Source of the DNA: Microbacterium suwonense
GTDB lineage: Bacteria > Actinomycetota > Actinomycetes > Actinomycetales > Microbacteriaceae
Length of the DNA stretch: 64,000 bases
Reading direction: 5' to 3'
Assembly (NCBI RefSeq): GCF_030296555.1
Contig: NZ_AP027728.1
Location: 1,674,001-1,738,000, forward strand
The number at the start of each line of letters is the position of its first letter. Position 1 is the first letter of the stretch. The notes beneath the pieces were generated by a model. It searched no databases. It worked only from the letters and a program-made list of their open reading frames with translations, and was not told the origin of the DNA. This document shows, piece after piece, positions 7,682 through 16,529 of the stretch. The translations under genes and the position numbers were made by a program.

Positions 7682-10141
7682 ATGAGCAGGACGACCGGTC
7701 ACGGGACTTCGTCGCGACGCCGCAGACAGTGGGGCACGGAGAAGACGCATGCGCTGCTCCCTGCCGTGCACGATCGTCCGTCGACGCGCAAGCTCGTGTT
7801 CGCGCGCGTGGCAATCTGGCTGACCATCGCCGCCTGGATGCTCTATGTGCTCACCGTGCTTCTCACACTGTTCCTCGCGGGCGAGTTCGACACGACGTGG
7901 CGCGTCATCGAGGCTGCGTCCTACGTGGTGGTGGTGACCTTCCTCACCTTCTCCGCGCTGATGTACCTGCTGGCCCGCTACGGAGCCTTCCAGCGGTTCC
8001 GCACGCACCGCCGGGCAGCGCGCGGCGAGCTCGACCGCCACTTCTCCCTCGACCACCGGCCGCTCACCGTGCTCGTGCCGTCGTATGCGGAGGAGCCGGG
8101 CGTCATCCGCAAGACGCTGTGGTCGGCCGCACTGCAGGAGTACCCGGAGATGCGCGTCGTGCTGCTCATCGATGACGATCCGCATCCGAGCGATCCCGAG
8201 ACGCGCGACAAGCTGAACGCGACGCGTGCCGTGACCTCGGAGATCGCCTATGCACTGCGCGAGCCGCGCGAGCGCGCCGTCGAAGCGCTGGAGTTCTTCG
8301 AGAGCATCCGTGATCTGCCGGGTATCGCCGAGGACGCCCTGCCCGATCTCATCGACCAGTACCGGCTGGCGGTCACCTGGCTGCGCGACTTCGCGGATGC
8401 CGAGCCGCGCGAAGACCATGTCGACGACTTCTTCGTGGAGCAGGTGCTGCACGGCCTGGCCGACGATCTGGAGTCGACCGCCGTCGCGTTGGAGATGGCC
8501 GCAGCTGAGGGGTCGGCGCCGAGCACCGCGCGCATGCATGAGCTGCATCGCCGGCTCGTGTGGATCTTCTCGGCGGAGATGGCCTGGTTCGAGCGCAAGC
8601 GCTATGCCTCGCTGTCGCATGAGGCGAACAAGGCGATGAACTTGAACGCGTACATCGGCCTGCTCGGCGGCCGGTTCGTCGAGCAGGTCACTCCCGACGG
8701 CCTGATGCTGCGTCCCGCTCCCGGCGGTGCGCCGGCCGATCTCGAGATCCCCTATTCCGACTTCGTGCTCACGCTCGATGCGGATTCGCTGCTGCTTCGC
8801 GACTACTGCCTGCGCCTGGTGCATTTCCTCGAGCAGCCCGAGAACGCGAACGTCGCCGTCACGCAGACGCCGTACTCGTCGTTCCGCAACGCGCCGACGC
8901 GCATCGAGCGGCTCGCGGGCGCCACCACCGACGTGCAGCACATCCTGCACCAGGGCATGTCAAGGTACAACGCCACGTTCTGGGTGGGCGCCAACGCCGT
9001 GATCCGCATGGAGGCGCTCGATGACATCCTCGAGATCGAGAGCGTCGACGGCATCGAGGTGCGGCGCTACGTGCAGGATCGCACCGTCATCGAGGACACC
9101 GAGTCCAGCGTCGATCTGACCCTGTTCGGGTGGCGACTCGTCAACTACCCCGAGCGGCTCAGCTACAGCGCGACACCACCGGACTGGGGGTCGCTGATCG
9201 TTCAGCGACGCCGCTGGGCCAACGGCGGTCTGCTCATCCTTCCGAAGATGTGGCGGCAGATGCGCGATGCCAGGCGCCAGCACAAGCCGCTGGGCACCGC
9301 CGAGGTGTCGCTGCGGATGAACTACATGGCCTCGATCGCCTGGGCGAGCTTCGGGCTGATCTTCCTGCTTGCGTACCCGTACGACAACAGGCTCGTGAGC
9401 CCGTTCATCCTTCTCGGCGCGCTCCCCTACTTCCTCGCGATGTCCAGTGACCTGAAGTACAGCGGCTACAAGCGCACCGACATCTTCCGCATCTACGGGT
9501 TCAACCTGATCCTGCTGCCGGTCAACCTCGCGGGTGTCCTCAAGTCGCTGCAGCAGGGCATGACCGGCCGCAAGATCCCGTTCGCCCGGACCCCGAAGGT
9601 GAAGGATCGCACCGGCTCGCCGCTGCTGTACATCGTCAGCCCCGTCGTGATCATCGCCTTCTCGGCTTTCGTCGCGTGGCGCAGCTACCTGGACAGCTCC
9701 TGGTGGACTCTCGGCTTCTCGACGTTCAACGCGCTCTGCGCCGCATGGGCGTTCCTGGGAAACATCGGCATCCGCAACGGCCTGGTCGACACCTGGGTGG
9801 GCCTGACGGACTGGATGTACGTCGACATCGAGCGCCAGGAGCCTGCAGAGCACGTGGAGGACACCGCACCGGATTGGCGGTCGATTCTGCACGAAGGGCA
9901 TCCGGCTCCCGGAGTGGTTGCGCCGGAGATGGCGGGTGCGGATGTGGCCGGCGCGGAGGTGGCCGCTTCTGTGGCGGACGTGGACACGGATGCCGTGGAC
10001 GCGGATGCCGTGGACACGGATGCCGTGGACACGGGTGCCGTGGACACGGATGCCGTGGACACGCCTTCCTCGGGCACGAGCACTCATCCGATCGAGCAGC
10101 AGCCGGTCGATCCCCAGTCAGAGATCCAGGTGCACTCATGA
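7682..10141 (+). CDS. Processive family 2 glycosyltransferase (cellulose-synthase-like)
   Basis: 819 residues. Two membrane helices near residues 40-100 precede a GT2 domain: LVPSYAEEPG (about 127), LLIDDDPHP (157), the DAD metal site in LTLDADSLL, IEDTES, and the QRRRW acceptor motif. Four or five further helices follow. A bulky insertion of about 170 residues separates the first Asp motif from DAD. The C-terminus has seven tandem VDTDA-like pentapeptides. It probably makes and exports a beta-linked polysaccharide. ATG 7682 has GAGAGG upstream; an earlier in-frame ATG at 7619 lies too close to the TACGAT box to be transcribed from it. Its stop overlaps the next start. Confidence 0.85.
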   Translation: MSRTTGHGTSSRRRRQWGTEKTHALLPAVHDRPSTRKLVFARVAIWLTIAAWMLYVLTVLLTLFLAGEFDTTWRVIEAASYVVVVTFLTFSALMYLLARYGAFQRFRTHRRAARGELDRHFSLDHRPLTVLVPSYAEEPGVIRKTLWSAALQEYPEMRVVLLIDDDPHPSDPETRDKLNATRAVTSEIAYALREPRERAVEALEFFESIRDLPGIAEDALPDLIDQYRLAVTWLRDFADAEPREDHVDDFFVEQVLHGLADDLESTAVALEMAAAEGSAPSTARMHELHRRLVWIFSAEMAWFERKRYASLSHEANKAMNLNAYIGLLGGRFVEQVTPDGLMLRPAPGGAPADLEIPYSDFVLTLDADSLLLRDYCLRLVHFLEQPENANVAVTQTPYSSFRNAPTRIERLAGATTDVQHILHQGMSRYNATFWVGANAVIRMEALDDILEIESVDGIEVRRYVQDRTVIEDTESSVDLTLFGWRLVNYPERLSYSATPPDWGSLIVQRRRWANGGLLILPKMWRQMRDARRQHKPLGTAEVSLRMNYMASIAWASFGLIFLLAYPYDNRLVSPFILLGALPYFLAMSSDLKYSGYKRTDIFRIYGFNLILLPVNLAGVLKSLQQGMTGRKIPFARTPKVKDRTGSPLLYIVSPVVIIAFSAFVAWRSYLDSSWWTLGFSTFNALCAAWAFLGNIGIRNGLVDTWVGLTDWMYVDIERQEPAEHVEDTAPDWRSILHEGHPAPGVVAPEMAGADVAGAEVAASVADVDTDAVDADAVDTDAVDTGAVDTDAVDTPSSGTSTHPIEQQPVDPQSEIQVHS
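9985..10068 (+). repeat. 15-bp tandem repeat in the glycosyltransferase C-terminus
   Basis: Five to six copies of GTGGACACGGATGCC encode VDTDA repeats. The unit keeps the frame, so copy-number change would only lengthen the acidic tail. Confidence 0.85.
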
Positions 10142-11697
10142 GCCGCACACCCCGCCAGCGCACACCCCGCCAGCGCACACCCCGCCAGGGCCGTCATCCG
10201 GGCAAGCGGCTGTCTCCGCTGCGGGTGCTGCTCGGCCTGGCCGTCGTCATCATTGTGGCGGCCGGAGCCATTGCCGTGCCCTGGTACCTGACGAAGGAGA
10301 ATCCCGCGATCGCCGAGACGGCAGGCCCGCAGTGGTTCGGCGGATACTTCGATGTGACCGCGGCGGATGTGTCGGCCTCTCCGACTGCCGGCGTCGGCAA
10401 TGACGACACCGTCGTGCTCGGATTCATCGTCGCCGCCAGCGCGACCGAATGCGCACCCTCGTGGGGCACCTACTACAGCCTCTCCGAGGCGGGCTCGCAG
10501 CTCGATCTCGATCGCCGCATCGACGGCATGCGGCGTGACGGCTCGCACGTCGCGGTCTCGTTCGGCGGGGCGCTGAACCAGGAGCTCGCGGTGGTCTGCG
10601 ACACAGCATCCGCTCTGACGCAGGCGTACACCCGCGTGCTCGACCGCTACTCGATCACGACGATCGACCTCGATCTCGAGGGTGAGGGCCTGGAAGACGT
10701 CGAGGCGGGCGCGCGACGCGCGCGGGCCGTCGTCGCACTGCAGCGCCAGCAGAAGGCATCCGGCACCGCACTCGACGTCTGGGTCACCCTGCCCACGACC
10801 CCGACGGGCCTGACCGACTCAGGTGTCGCTGCCGTCCGGCAGCTGCTGGATGCCGGCGTCGAACTCGCCGGGGTCAATGTGATGACCATGGACTACGGCG
10901 TCGACCTCGGCCAGGCGACGATGGCCGAGACCTCCATCCAGGCGCTCAACGGCGTGCACGATCAGCTGACCTCGCTCTACCGCAGCCTGCGGGTTCCGCT
11001 GCCTGCGGCGGGGGCATGGGCGGTGATGGGTGCGACGCCGATGATCGGGCAGAATGACGAGCGCGACGAGGTGTTCACCCTCGACGATGCCGCAGCTCTG
11101 AGCGATTTCGCCCGTGAGAAGGAGCTTGCGCGCATCTCGATGTGGTCGATCAACCGCGACCGCACCTGCGGCCCGAACTATCCCGATGTCTCGATCGTGT
11201 CCGACTCGTGCAGTGGCGTCGCGCAGGGCGGGGAGACGTTCGCCGGCATCCTCTCGGCGGGCTACCACGACGCGCCGTCGGATGCTGCGGCCACCGCCGC
11301 CGCGACACCGCTACCCGACGACCCCGAGACCAGCCCGTATCCGATCTGGTCGCCCGATGCCGCATACTCGCACGACGTGCGCGTGGTCTGGCACGGCTAC
11401 GTCTATGCGGCCAAGTGGTGGGTCAGCGGCGGCCCCCAGCCGGACGATCCCACCCAGACCGCGGACTCGACCTCCTGGGTGCTGGTCGGCCCCGTGCTGC
11501 GCGAGGACGAGCCGTTCACCCTGCCGACGGTTCCGGCCGGGACGTACCAGGAGTGGCAGGCCGGTGAGGTCTACCAGAAGGGTGCTCGGGTCGTCGTGGA
11601 CGGTGTTCCGTTCGAGGCGAAGTGGTGGACTCAGGCGGAGGATCCCATGGAAGGCGTCACCGATCACGACCGCTCGCCGTGGAAGCTCGTCGAGTGA
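10138..11697 (+). CDS. Membrane-anchored GH18-like glycosidase with carbohydrate-binding modules
   Basis: 519 residues. A basic start with three TPRQR repeats leads to one helix (about residues 29-50), then a GH18-type barrel carrying the catalytic-type signature TIDLDLEG (D177, D179, E181). After a Pro-rich linker near residue 400 come two CBM5/12-like modules with the patterns YSHDVRVVWHGYVYAAKWW and YQKGARVVVDGVPFEAKWW. ATG 10138 overlaps the glycosyltransferase stop as ATGA, so enzyme and polymer synthase are coupled. Trimming of the polymer made upstream is an inference; chitin binding by the modules is family knowledge. Confidence 0.85.
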   Translation: MSRTPRQRTPRQRTPRQGRHPGKRLSPLRVLLGLAVVIIVAAGAIAVPWYLTKENPAIAETAGPQWFGGYFDVTAADVSASPTAGVGNDDTVVLGFIVAASATECAPSWGTYYSLSEAGSQLDLDRRIDGMRRDGSHVAVSFGGALNQELAVVCDTASALTQAYTRVLDRYSITTIDLDLEGEGLEDVEAGARRARAVVALQRQQKASGTALDVWVTLPTTPTGLTDSGVAAVRQLLDAGVELAGVNVMTMDYGVDLGQATMAETSIQALNGVHDQLTSLYRSLRVPLPAAGAWAVMGATPMIGQNDERDEVFTLDDAAALSDFAREKELARISMWSINRDRTCGPNYPDVSIVSDSCSGVAQGGETFAGILSAGYHDAPSDAAATAAATPLPDDPETSPYPIWSPDAAYSHDVRVVWHGYVYAAKWWVSGGPQPDDPTQTADSTSWVLVGPVLREDEPFTLPTVPAGTYQEWQAGEVYQKGARVVVDGVPFEAKWWTQAEDPMEGVTDHDRSPWKLVE

Positions 11698-11744
11698 GCG
11701 CAGAGCTGTTGGGAGGCTGAGCTGTCCGAAGGCTGAGCCCTCCG

Positions 11745-12674
11745 TCAGGCGACGGCCTTCTCGGCCGGCGTGAGCCGGTAGCCGACGCCACGCACTGTCT
11801 CGATGTAGCGCGGTTCTGCGGAGTTGTCGCCGATCTTGCGGCGGAGGTTGGTCATGTGCGCCTCGATCGCGCGCTTATCCGGTTCGCCGACGTAGTACGA
11901 CGTCGAGCTGTGCGTCTCACCGCGCAGCACCAGCGCCAGATCGGCCTTGCTGCGCACTCGACGCTTCGACTCGAGCAGCGTCGCGAGCAGATCGAACTCC
12001 GTCGGCGTGAGATCGACCTCGCGCTGAGCGACGAGCACGGTGTGCGTCGACAGGTTCAGGATGATGTCTCGGTGCGACTCCAGGCGATCCTGATTCGGAG
12101 CCGTCACGATCGGAGCGGATGCCGAGGTGCGGGCGGCTGCCGTCGCCTCGACGAAAGACGGAGCGAGCCGCGGCCGGCGCATCAGCGCCTCGATCCTCGC
12201 ACGCAGCTCGCGCGGACGAAACGGCTTGGCCACGTAGTCATCGGCACCGGAGCCGAGCCCGAGGATCACATCGCTCTCGTCGGAGAGGGCTGAGAGCATC
12301 ATCACGAAGGACGAACTGGTCTTGCGGATGCGACGCACCACCTCCATGCCGTCGATGCCGGGAAGGTTGATGTCGACAGTGGTGATGGCAGGGTCGTGCT
12401 CCTGCACCGCGGCGATGCCGTCAAGACCCGAGCCGGTGAGCACGACCTCGAATCCGGCAGAGCGGAACACGCCATCGAGCAGACTGCGCACATCGGGATC
12501 ATCGTCGATCACCACAGCGACCTTCGGCTGAGGCGCCGCCTTCGGCTGAGGCGCGGCCTTCGGCTGAGGCACGGCCTTCGGCTGGACAGCGCTGATCGGC
12601 AGAACGGCGAGCGGCCGCTCGACCGCAGCCGTCCGTTCCAGCTCGAGCTCGGATTGCACAGCAACGCTACTCAT
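11745..12674 (-). CDS. OmpR/PhoB-type response regulator
   Basis: About 309 residues. An N-terminal extension of roughly 50 residues includes four QPKAAP-type repeats. The receiver domain has VVIDDDPDV, the phospho-acceptor Asp in TTVDINLPG and Lys in AKPFRPREL. The C-terminal winged helix reads LTPTEFDLLATLLES, RRVRS, then YIETVRGVGYRL. The start ATG 12674 has GAGGGGA upstream. It closely resembles the regulator at 23015-23914, and no kinase is adjacent, so the kinase at 20110 may serve both. Confidence 0.93.
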   Translation of the reverse strand: MSSVAVQSELELERTAAVERPLAVLPISAVQPKAVPQPKAAPQPKAAPQPKVAVVIDDDPDVRSLLDGVFRSAGFEVVLTGSGLDGIAAVQEHDPAITTVDINLPGIDGMEVVRRIRKTSSSFVMMLSALSDESDVILGLGSGADDYVAKPFRPRELRARIEALMRRPRLAPSFVEATAAARTSASAPIVTAPNQDRLESHRDIILNLSTHTVLVAQREVDLTPTEFDLLATLLESKRRVRSKADLALVLRGETHSSTSYYVGEPDKRAIEAHMTNLRRKIGDNSAEPRYIETVRGVGYRLTPAEKAVA

Positions 12675-12852
12675 ACCAGTCCCCTCAGACTTACAGATCA
12701 ACGTTCACGTACGTCTACCCCGTTACTGAAAATCTTAGCCGTAGGTCGGGTATATGCGATAGTTCCTACGACTTATGTCTAGGTTAAGTATCGACTCATC
12801 GCCGATGCACGCCCACGATTCGCCCCGCGCCGCGCCCCGCGCGCCCCTTCAT
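12675..12852. other. AT-richer promoter region of the response regulator
   Basis: This stretch is visibly less GC-rich than its surroundings and should hold the leftward promoter of the regulator. I could not identify a convincing -35/-10 pair. Palindromic ACGTACGT-type sequence lies near 12708-12716. Confidence 0.4.
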
Positions 12853-12901
12853 GTGTCACAAATCGCGGCTTCACACACCCGGACGCAACAAATCGCGCCA
12901 C
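12853..12901. repeat. GTGTCAC box 5 (locus C)
   Basis: Opens GTGTCACAAATCGCGGC and closes CAACAAATCGCGCCAC: the outer GTGKCRC ends are inverted while ACAAATCGCG occurs twice in direct orientation. Confidence 0.8.
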
Positions 12902-13018
12902 CCGAACCAGGCTGCCCGCCACGACGCGCACCCCACGCGCGCTCCGCCCCCGCGCGCCCCGCATCCTGCACACTCCCCCGCACCCAGCGCGCCCCGCACC
13001 CCGTGCACACACCTTCAG

Positions 13019-13067
13019 GTGTCACAAATCGCGGCTTCATCCACCCGGATGCAACAAATCGCGCCAC
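13019..13067. repeat. GTGTCAC box 6 (locus C)
   Basis: Nearly identical to box 5, 166 nt further on; the spacer is C-rich with GCGC runs and no coding potential. Locus C occupies most of the 543-nt gap before tsaE. Confidence 0.8.
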
Positions 13068-13158
13068 GCGAACCACGCTGCCCGCCACCACCCGCACCCC
13101 GCGCGCGCTCCGCCCCCGCGCACTCCCCGCACCACCGCGCCCACGCACACCCCTTCAC

Positions 13159-13207
13159 GTGTCACAAATCGCGGCTTCACACGACGGGACGCCGCAAATC
13201 GCGCCAC
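13159..13207. repeat. GTGTCAC box 7 (locus C)
   Basis: Third copy at this locus, 140 nt after the second, ending 10 nt from the tsaE stop codon. Confidence 0.8.
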
Positions 13208-13217
13208 CCGAGCGGGG

Positions 13218-13706
13218 TTACCCCTCCGCGGTGACGCGCTCGATGGTCACGAATCGCGGGGCGTCGGCATCCAGATCCTCATCCGCGAGCTCGGCGACTC
13301 CGCCGACGGGACGCTCGATCTCGATGTCCCACCAGGCATCCGCCACCGACGCTGCCATCGCACGCCCCCACTCGATCACCACGACCGACCGGGCGAAGTC
13401 GATGTCCAGGTCGTCCAGCTCAGCGGCCGATCCCAGCCGATAGGCGTCGACGTGCACCAGCGGCGCCCCGCCGATCAGTGAAGGATGCGTGCGGGCGATC
13501 ACGAAGGTCGGGCTCTGCACGGGCCCACGCACACCGAGACCTTCGGCCAGACCCCGCGTGAACGTCGTCTTGCCTGCGCCGAGCGCACCGGTCAGCACGA
13601 GCAGGTCGCCGGCCTGCAGCTGTTCACCGATGTGCAGGCCGAGGCGCTCCATGGCATCCGTCGTCGCGATCTCGTGACGACCCAGGAAGGCGGGATCGAC
13701 GCTCAT
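13218..13706 (-). CDS. tsaE: tRNA threonylcarbamoyladenosine ATPase TsaE
   Basis: 162 residues, normal length. Walker A is GALGAGKTTFTRGL near residue 40, followed by SPTFVIARTH and HVDAYRLG, the TsaE signatures, then VVVIEWG. It drives the TsaBD complex in t6A synthesis. It is coupled to alr (its start overlaps the alr stop as ATGA) and lies about 6 kb from tsaB-rimI-tsaD. Confidence 0.96.
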   Translation of the reverse strand: MSVDPAFLGRHEIATTDAMERLGLHIGEQLQAGDLLVLTGALGAGKTTFTRGLAEGLGVRGPVQSPTFVIARTHPSLIGGAPLVHVDAYRLGSAAELDDLDIDFARSVVVIEWGRAMAASVADAWWDIEIERPVGGVAELADEDLDADAPRFVTIERVTAEG

Positions 13707-14824
13707 GACACCGACCGGGGCACGCGATCGCCGATGCGCGTGACGATCTCGTAGTTGATCGTGCCCGCGGCATCCGCCCAGTCCGTCGCCGAGGGCTGCC
13801 CGAGAGTCGGGTCGCCGAACAGCACCACCTCGTCGCCGACCGACACCGGCTCGTCGCCGACGTCGACGACGAACTGGTCCATCGCGATGCGCCCGGCGAC
13901 GGTGTGCGGGCGGCCGTTGACGAGCACGGGGCCGCGCCCGGACGCCTGCCGCGGCACCCCGTCGGCGTACCCCATCGGAACCAGCGCGAGGGTGGTCTCG
14001 CGCTCGCAGCGATACACGTAGTCGTACGAGACTCCCGCGCCGGCGGGCACACGGCGCACGGCCGCGACCGCAGCGCGCAGGGTCATCGCGGGGCGCAGGC
14101 CCAGGTCGGAGGAGCTGCGGCCGGCGAACGGCGAGAGCCCGTAGAGGCCGATCCCGACGCGCACGGCGTCGAGGCGTGCTTCGGGGAGCGAGATGGCTCC
14201 GGCGGTGGCGGCGAGGTGGCGAATCTCGGGACGGATGCCGACGGCCTCGGCCTGCGCGATCACTTGCCGATACCGGGTCAGCTGCGCGCGGTCGTCATCG
14301 GCGCTCGCCCCGGAGAGGTGACTGAAGATGCCGACGATGCGGATGCGGCCGATGCGCTCCAGCCGTGCGGCCTCGGCGAGCACGTGGTCGAGGTCGTGGG
14401 TGGCGATGCCGTTGCGAGAGAGCCCGGTGTCGACTTTGAGATGCACGGATGCCGGGGTCTGCGCGGTCGCCGCCTCGGATGCCGCCGTGAGCTGGTCGAG
14501 CGAGGAGATCCCGATCTCGATGTCCGCTTCGACGGCGTCGTGGAAGCGCCGGCCGGGTTCGTGCAACCAGGCCATCAGCGGTGCCGTGATGCCGGCGCGG
14601 CGCAACGCGAAGGACTCTTCGAGGGTGGCGGTGCCCAGGCGCGCGGCGCCTCCGGCGAGCGCGGCGGTCGCGGCGGCCGCGGCTCCATGCCCGTAGCCGT
14701 TCGCCTTGACCACGCCGATCACGTCGACGCCGGTGAGCTCGCGCAGGTGGCGGACGTTGTGGGCGATCGCGCCGAGGTCGATGGTCGCCTCGCGGAACGG
14801 ATGCTGCGCACTGCGCTCACTCAT
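13703..14824 (-). CDS. alr: Alanine racemase
   Basis: 373 residues, normal for Alr, which makes D-alanine for peptidoglycan using pyridoxal phosphate. The PLP lysine lies in VVKANGYGHG near residue 40; the catalytic tyrosine of the partner domain lies in GVSYDYVY, and MGYADGVPR and DQFVVDVG follow. The start ATG 14824 is preceded by GGAGGGG. Upstream lie interleaved inverted repeats (14841-14922). Confidence 0.96.
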   Translation of the reverse strand: MSERSAQHPFREATIDLGAIAHNVRHLRELTGVDVIGVVKANGYGHGAAAAATAALAGGAARLGTATLEESFALRRAGITAPLMAWLHEPGRRFHDAVEADIEIGISSLDQLTAASEAATAQTPASVHLKVDTGLSRNGIATHDLDHVLAEAARLERIGRIRIVGIFSHLSGASADDDRAQLTRYRQVIAQAEAVGIRPEIRHLAATAGAISLPEARLDAVRVGIGLYGLSPFAGRSSSDLGLRPAMTLRAAVAAVRRVPAGAGVSYDYVYRCERETTLALVPMGYADGVPRQASGRGPVLVNGRPHTVAGRIAMDQFVVDVGDEPVSVGDEVVLFGDPTLGQPSATDWADAAGTINYEIVTRIGDRVPRSVS

Positions 14825-14840
14825 ACGATCCCCTCCCCTT

Positions 14841-14922
14841 CCGCCGAGACCCCTCCTGAGTGTCGAAACCCCTCGCTGGCGACGCAGCTGCGAGGGGGTC
14901 TCGGCGGCACGAGGGGGTTTCG
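14841..14922 (-). promoter_or_regulatory. Interleaved inverted repeats between acpS and alr
   Basis: Arm A CCGCCGAGACCCCTC (14841-14855) pairs with GAGGGGGTCTCGGCGG (about 14892-14907). Arm B CGAAACCCCTCG (14864-14875) pairs with CGAGGGGGTTTCG (14910-14922). The order A-B-A'-B' means both stems form together only as a pseudoknot; otherwise they compete. It may end acpS transcription or act in the alr leader. Confidence 0.5.
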
Positions 14923-14938
14923 GCGAACCAAGCGCGGC

Positions 14939-15301
14939 TCATGCGGCATCCGTCCGCTCGGCGATCACGTACGCGGCGGCGAGGCCGGCGTCGTGCGTGA
15001 GGGTCAGGTGCAGGGCGGTGATGCCGCGCTCGACCACGACCGCGGCGGTGGAGCCGCTGAGCACGAAGTGCGGACGGCCCGACGGCTCGGAGGCGATCTC
15101 GATCTCGCTCCAGTACACGCCGTCGCTGCCGCCGAGTGCTTTGATCAGTGCCTCTTTCGCGGCATAGCGGGCGGCCAGCGAGCGCAGTCGCAGCGTCTGC
15201 TCGGATGCCGTGAACAGCCGCTGCAGCAGCCTCGGCGTGCGGGTGACCGAGCGCTCGAACCGCGCGACGTCGACGAGGTCGATTCCGGTGCCGATGATCA
15301 C
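14939..15301 (-). CDS. acpS: Holo-[acyl-carrier-protein] synthase
   Basis: 120 residues. It attaches 4'-phosphopantetheine from CoA to acyl carrier protein. Visible are MIIGTGIDLVDVARFE with the metal-binding Asp, the AARYAAKEALIKALG motif and the C-terminal ALHLTLTHDAGLAAAYVI. The GTG start at 15301 lies exactly 6 nt after a TAGGCT box (15308-15313 on the other strand) without a Shine-Dalgarno, pointing to a leaderless message. Confidence 0.96.
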   Translation of the reverse strand: MIIGTGIDLVDVARFERSVTRTPRLLQRLFTASEQTLRLRSLAARYAAKEALIKALGGSDGVYWSEIEIASEPSGRPHFVLSGSTAAVVVERGITALHLTLTHDAGLAAAYVIAERTDAA

Positions 15302-15385
15302 CCGTTCAGCCTACTCGGCGTGCTCCCGCGGCCCCCTCACCTCCCCCTCCTCACCTCCTCCTCACCTCACCTCCCCCTCCTCACT

Positions 15386-15454
15386 TGTCGGCTCAGAATC
15401 CGGATGTCGGCGGAGACGGCCGATCTGATCCGACATCCGTCGTCTGTGCCGACA
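15386..15454. repeat. TGTCGG palindrome, left copy
   Basis: A 69-bp near-palindrome opening TGTCGGCTCAGA and closing TCTGTGCCGACA, with CGGATGTCGG/CCGACATCCG inner arms and a CGGCCG centre region. Its partner lies beyond the next gene. Confidence 0.75.
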
Positions 15455-15579
15455 TCCGTGGGGCGACTGCCGAGAGGCGGCCCAGCCGATCTCCCTGCAC
15501 AATCGACGCCTTCGACGAGTTCTCCACAATTCGCGGATTCGCACCAGCTCGAGACGCGCCGCCCAGGAATGCTCGGAGG

Positions 15580-16413
15580 ATGCTCACCCCGGAAGAACTC
15601 CTCGCACATTTCGGCGGCATCGCCCGTGGCACGCGTCTGCAGCAGTACGGCTGCACGCGTGACCACCTGTCGTCCGCAGTCCGCGACGGCCAGATCCGTC
15701 GCGTGCGCCCAGGCGTGTTCGCCCTGCCCCGGCTCGACGAGAAGGTCGTGACGGCCGCCGCTCACGGCGGCGAGCTGACCTGCGCGGATGCGCTGCGTGC
15801 ACGTCGAGTCTGGATTCTTCCGGATGCCGACGACGAGGTGCACGTGTGGCTCGGGCGGGCCGGGCGACGGCATCCGCATTCTGGATGCGTGTGCATTTCG
15901 CACCGTTCCGCGGGCACCGCTCAGGTCGGGTACGCCTCCGTGGCCACCGCCCTGATCCATGCATACCGCTGCCTGACCGAGGAGGCCTTCTTCGCCGCCT
16001 ACGAGTCTGCGTGGAATCGGCGGCTCATCACGGCATCCGACCGCCGCCGAATCAGAGCCGAGCTGCCGAAAAAGGCGACCTGGATGCTGAACCTAGCGCG
16101 ATCCGATTCGCAGAGCGGGCTGGAATCGCTGCTGCGTTTTCGACTGCACCTGCTCGGCATCAGCCTGGACTGCCAAGTCGATATCGACGGCGTCGGCCGA
16201 GTCGACTTCGTCGCCGGCGGGCGCCTGATCATCGAGGTGGACGGCAGAGAGAATCACGCAAGCGCCGAGCGCCGGCACAACGATCTGGTGCGGGACGCTG
16301 CAGCATCCGCCTCAGGGTACGAGACCTTGCGCTTCGACTACGCCCAGGTCGTCTACAACTGGGATGCCGTCGTCCGCGCCATCCTGCCGGCACTCTCGCG
16401 AACCGGCGGCTGA
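15580..16413 (+). CDS. DUF559/AbiEi-like protein (Vsr-type nuclease fold predicted)
   Basis: 277 residues. Residues 1-55 resemble the AbiEi-type winged helix of type IV antitoxins (REL-like LQQYGCTRDHLSSAV, then VRPGVFALP). The C-terminal 80 residues match DUF559, related to very-short-patch repair nucleases: GRVDFVAGGRLIIEVDG, with Asp and Glu in the expected D..E.DG order, followed by RRHNDLVRDAA and FDYAQV. Such proteins are abundant in actinobacteria and their role is not established. GGAGG lies directly before ATG 15580. Matching palindromes flank the gene. Confidence 0.75.
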   Translation: MLTPEELLAHFGGIARGTRLQQYGCTRDHLSSAVRDGQIRRVRPGVFALPRLDEKVVTAAAHGGELTCADALRARRVWILPDADDEVHVWLGRAGRRHPHSGCVCISHRSAGTAQVGYASVATALIHAYRCLTEEAFFAAYESAWNRRLITASDRRRIRAELPKKATWMLNLARSDSQSGLESLLRFRLHLLGISLDCQVDIDGVGRVDFVAGGRLIIEVDGRENHASAERRHNDLVRDAAASASGYETLRFDYAQVVYNWDAVVRAILPALSRTGG

Positions 16414-16433
16414 GCCCGCCGACCTTCCTCACC

Positions 16434-16502
16434 TGTCGGTCGAAACGACGGATGTCGGCTCAAACGGCCGATCTAAGCCGACATCCGTCATCTGAGCCGA
16501 CA
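16434..16502. repeat. TGTCGG palindrome, right copy
   Basis: The same 69-bp architecture as the copy at 15386-15454, opening TGTCGGTCGAAACGACGGATG and closing CATCTGAGCCGACA. It sits between convergent stops of the DUF559 gene and glmS and could end both transcripts. Confidence 0.75.
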
Positions 16503-16529
16503 TCTGTCGGCGGGTCGGGGTCCCCGGGC

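Noticed and set aside
15385..15579. A 65-residue N-terminal extension of the DUF559 gene
   Set aside because: It would translate the TGTCGG palindrome and has no family similarity; ATG 15580 has GGAGG beside it and starts the conserved domain.
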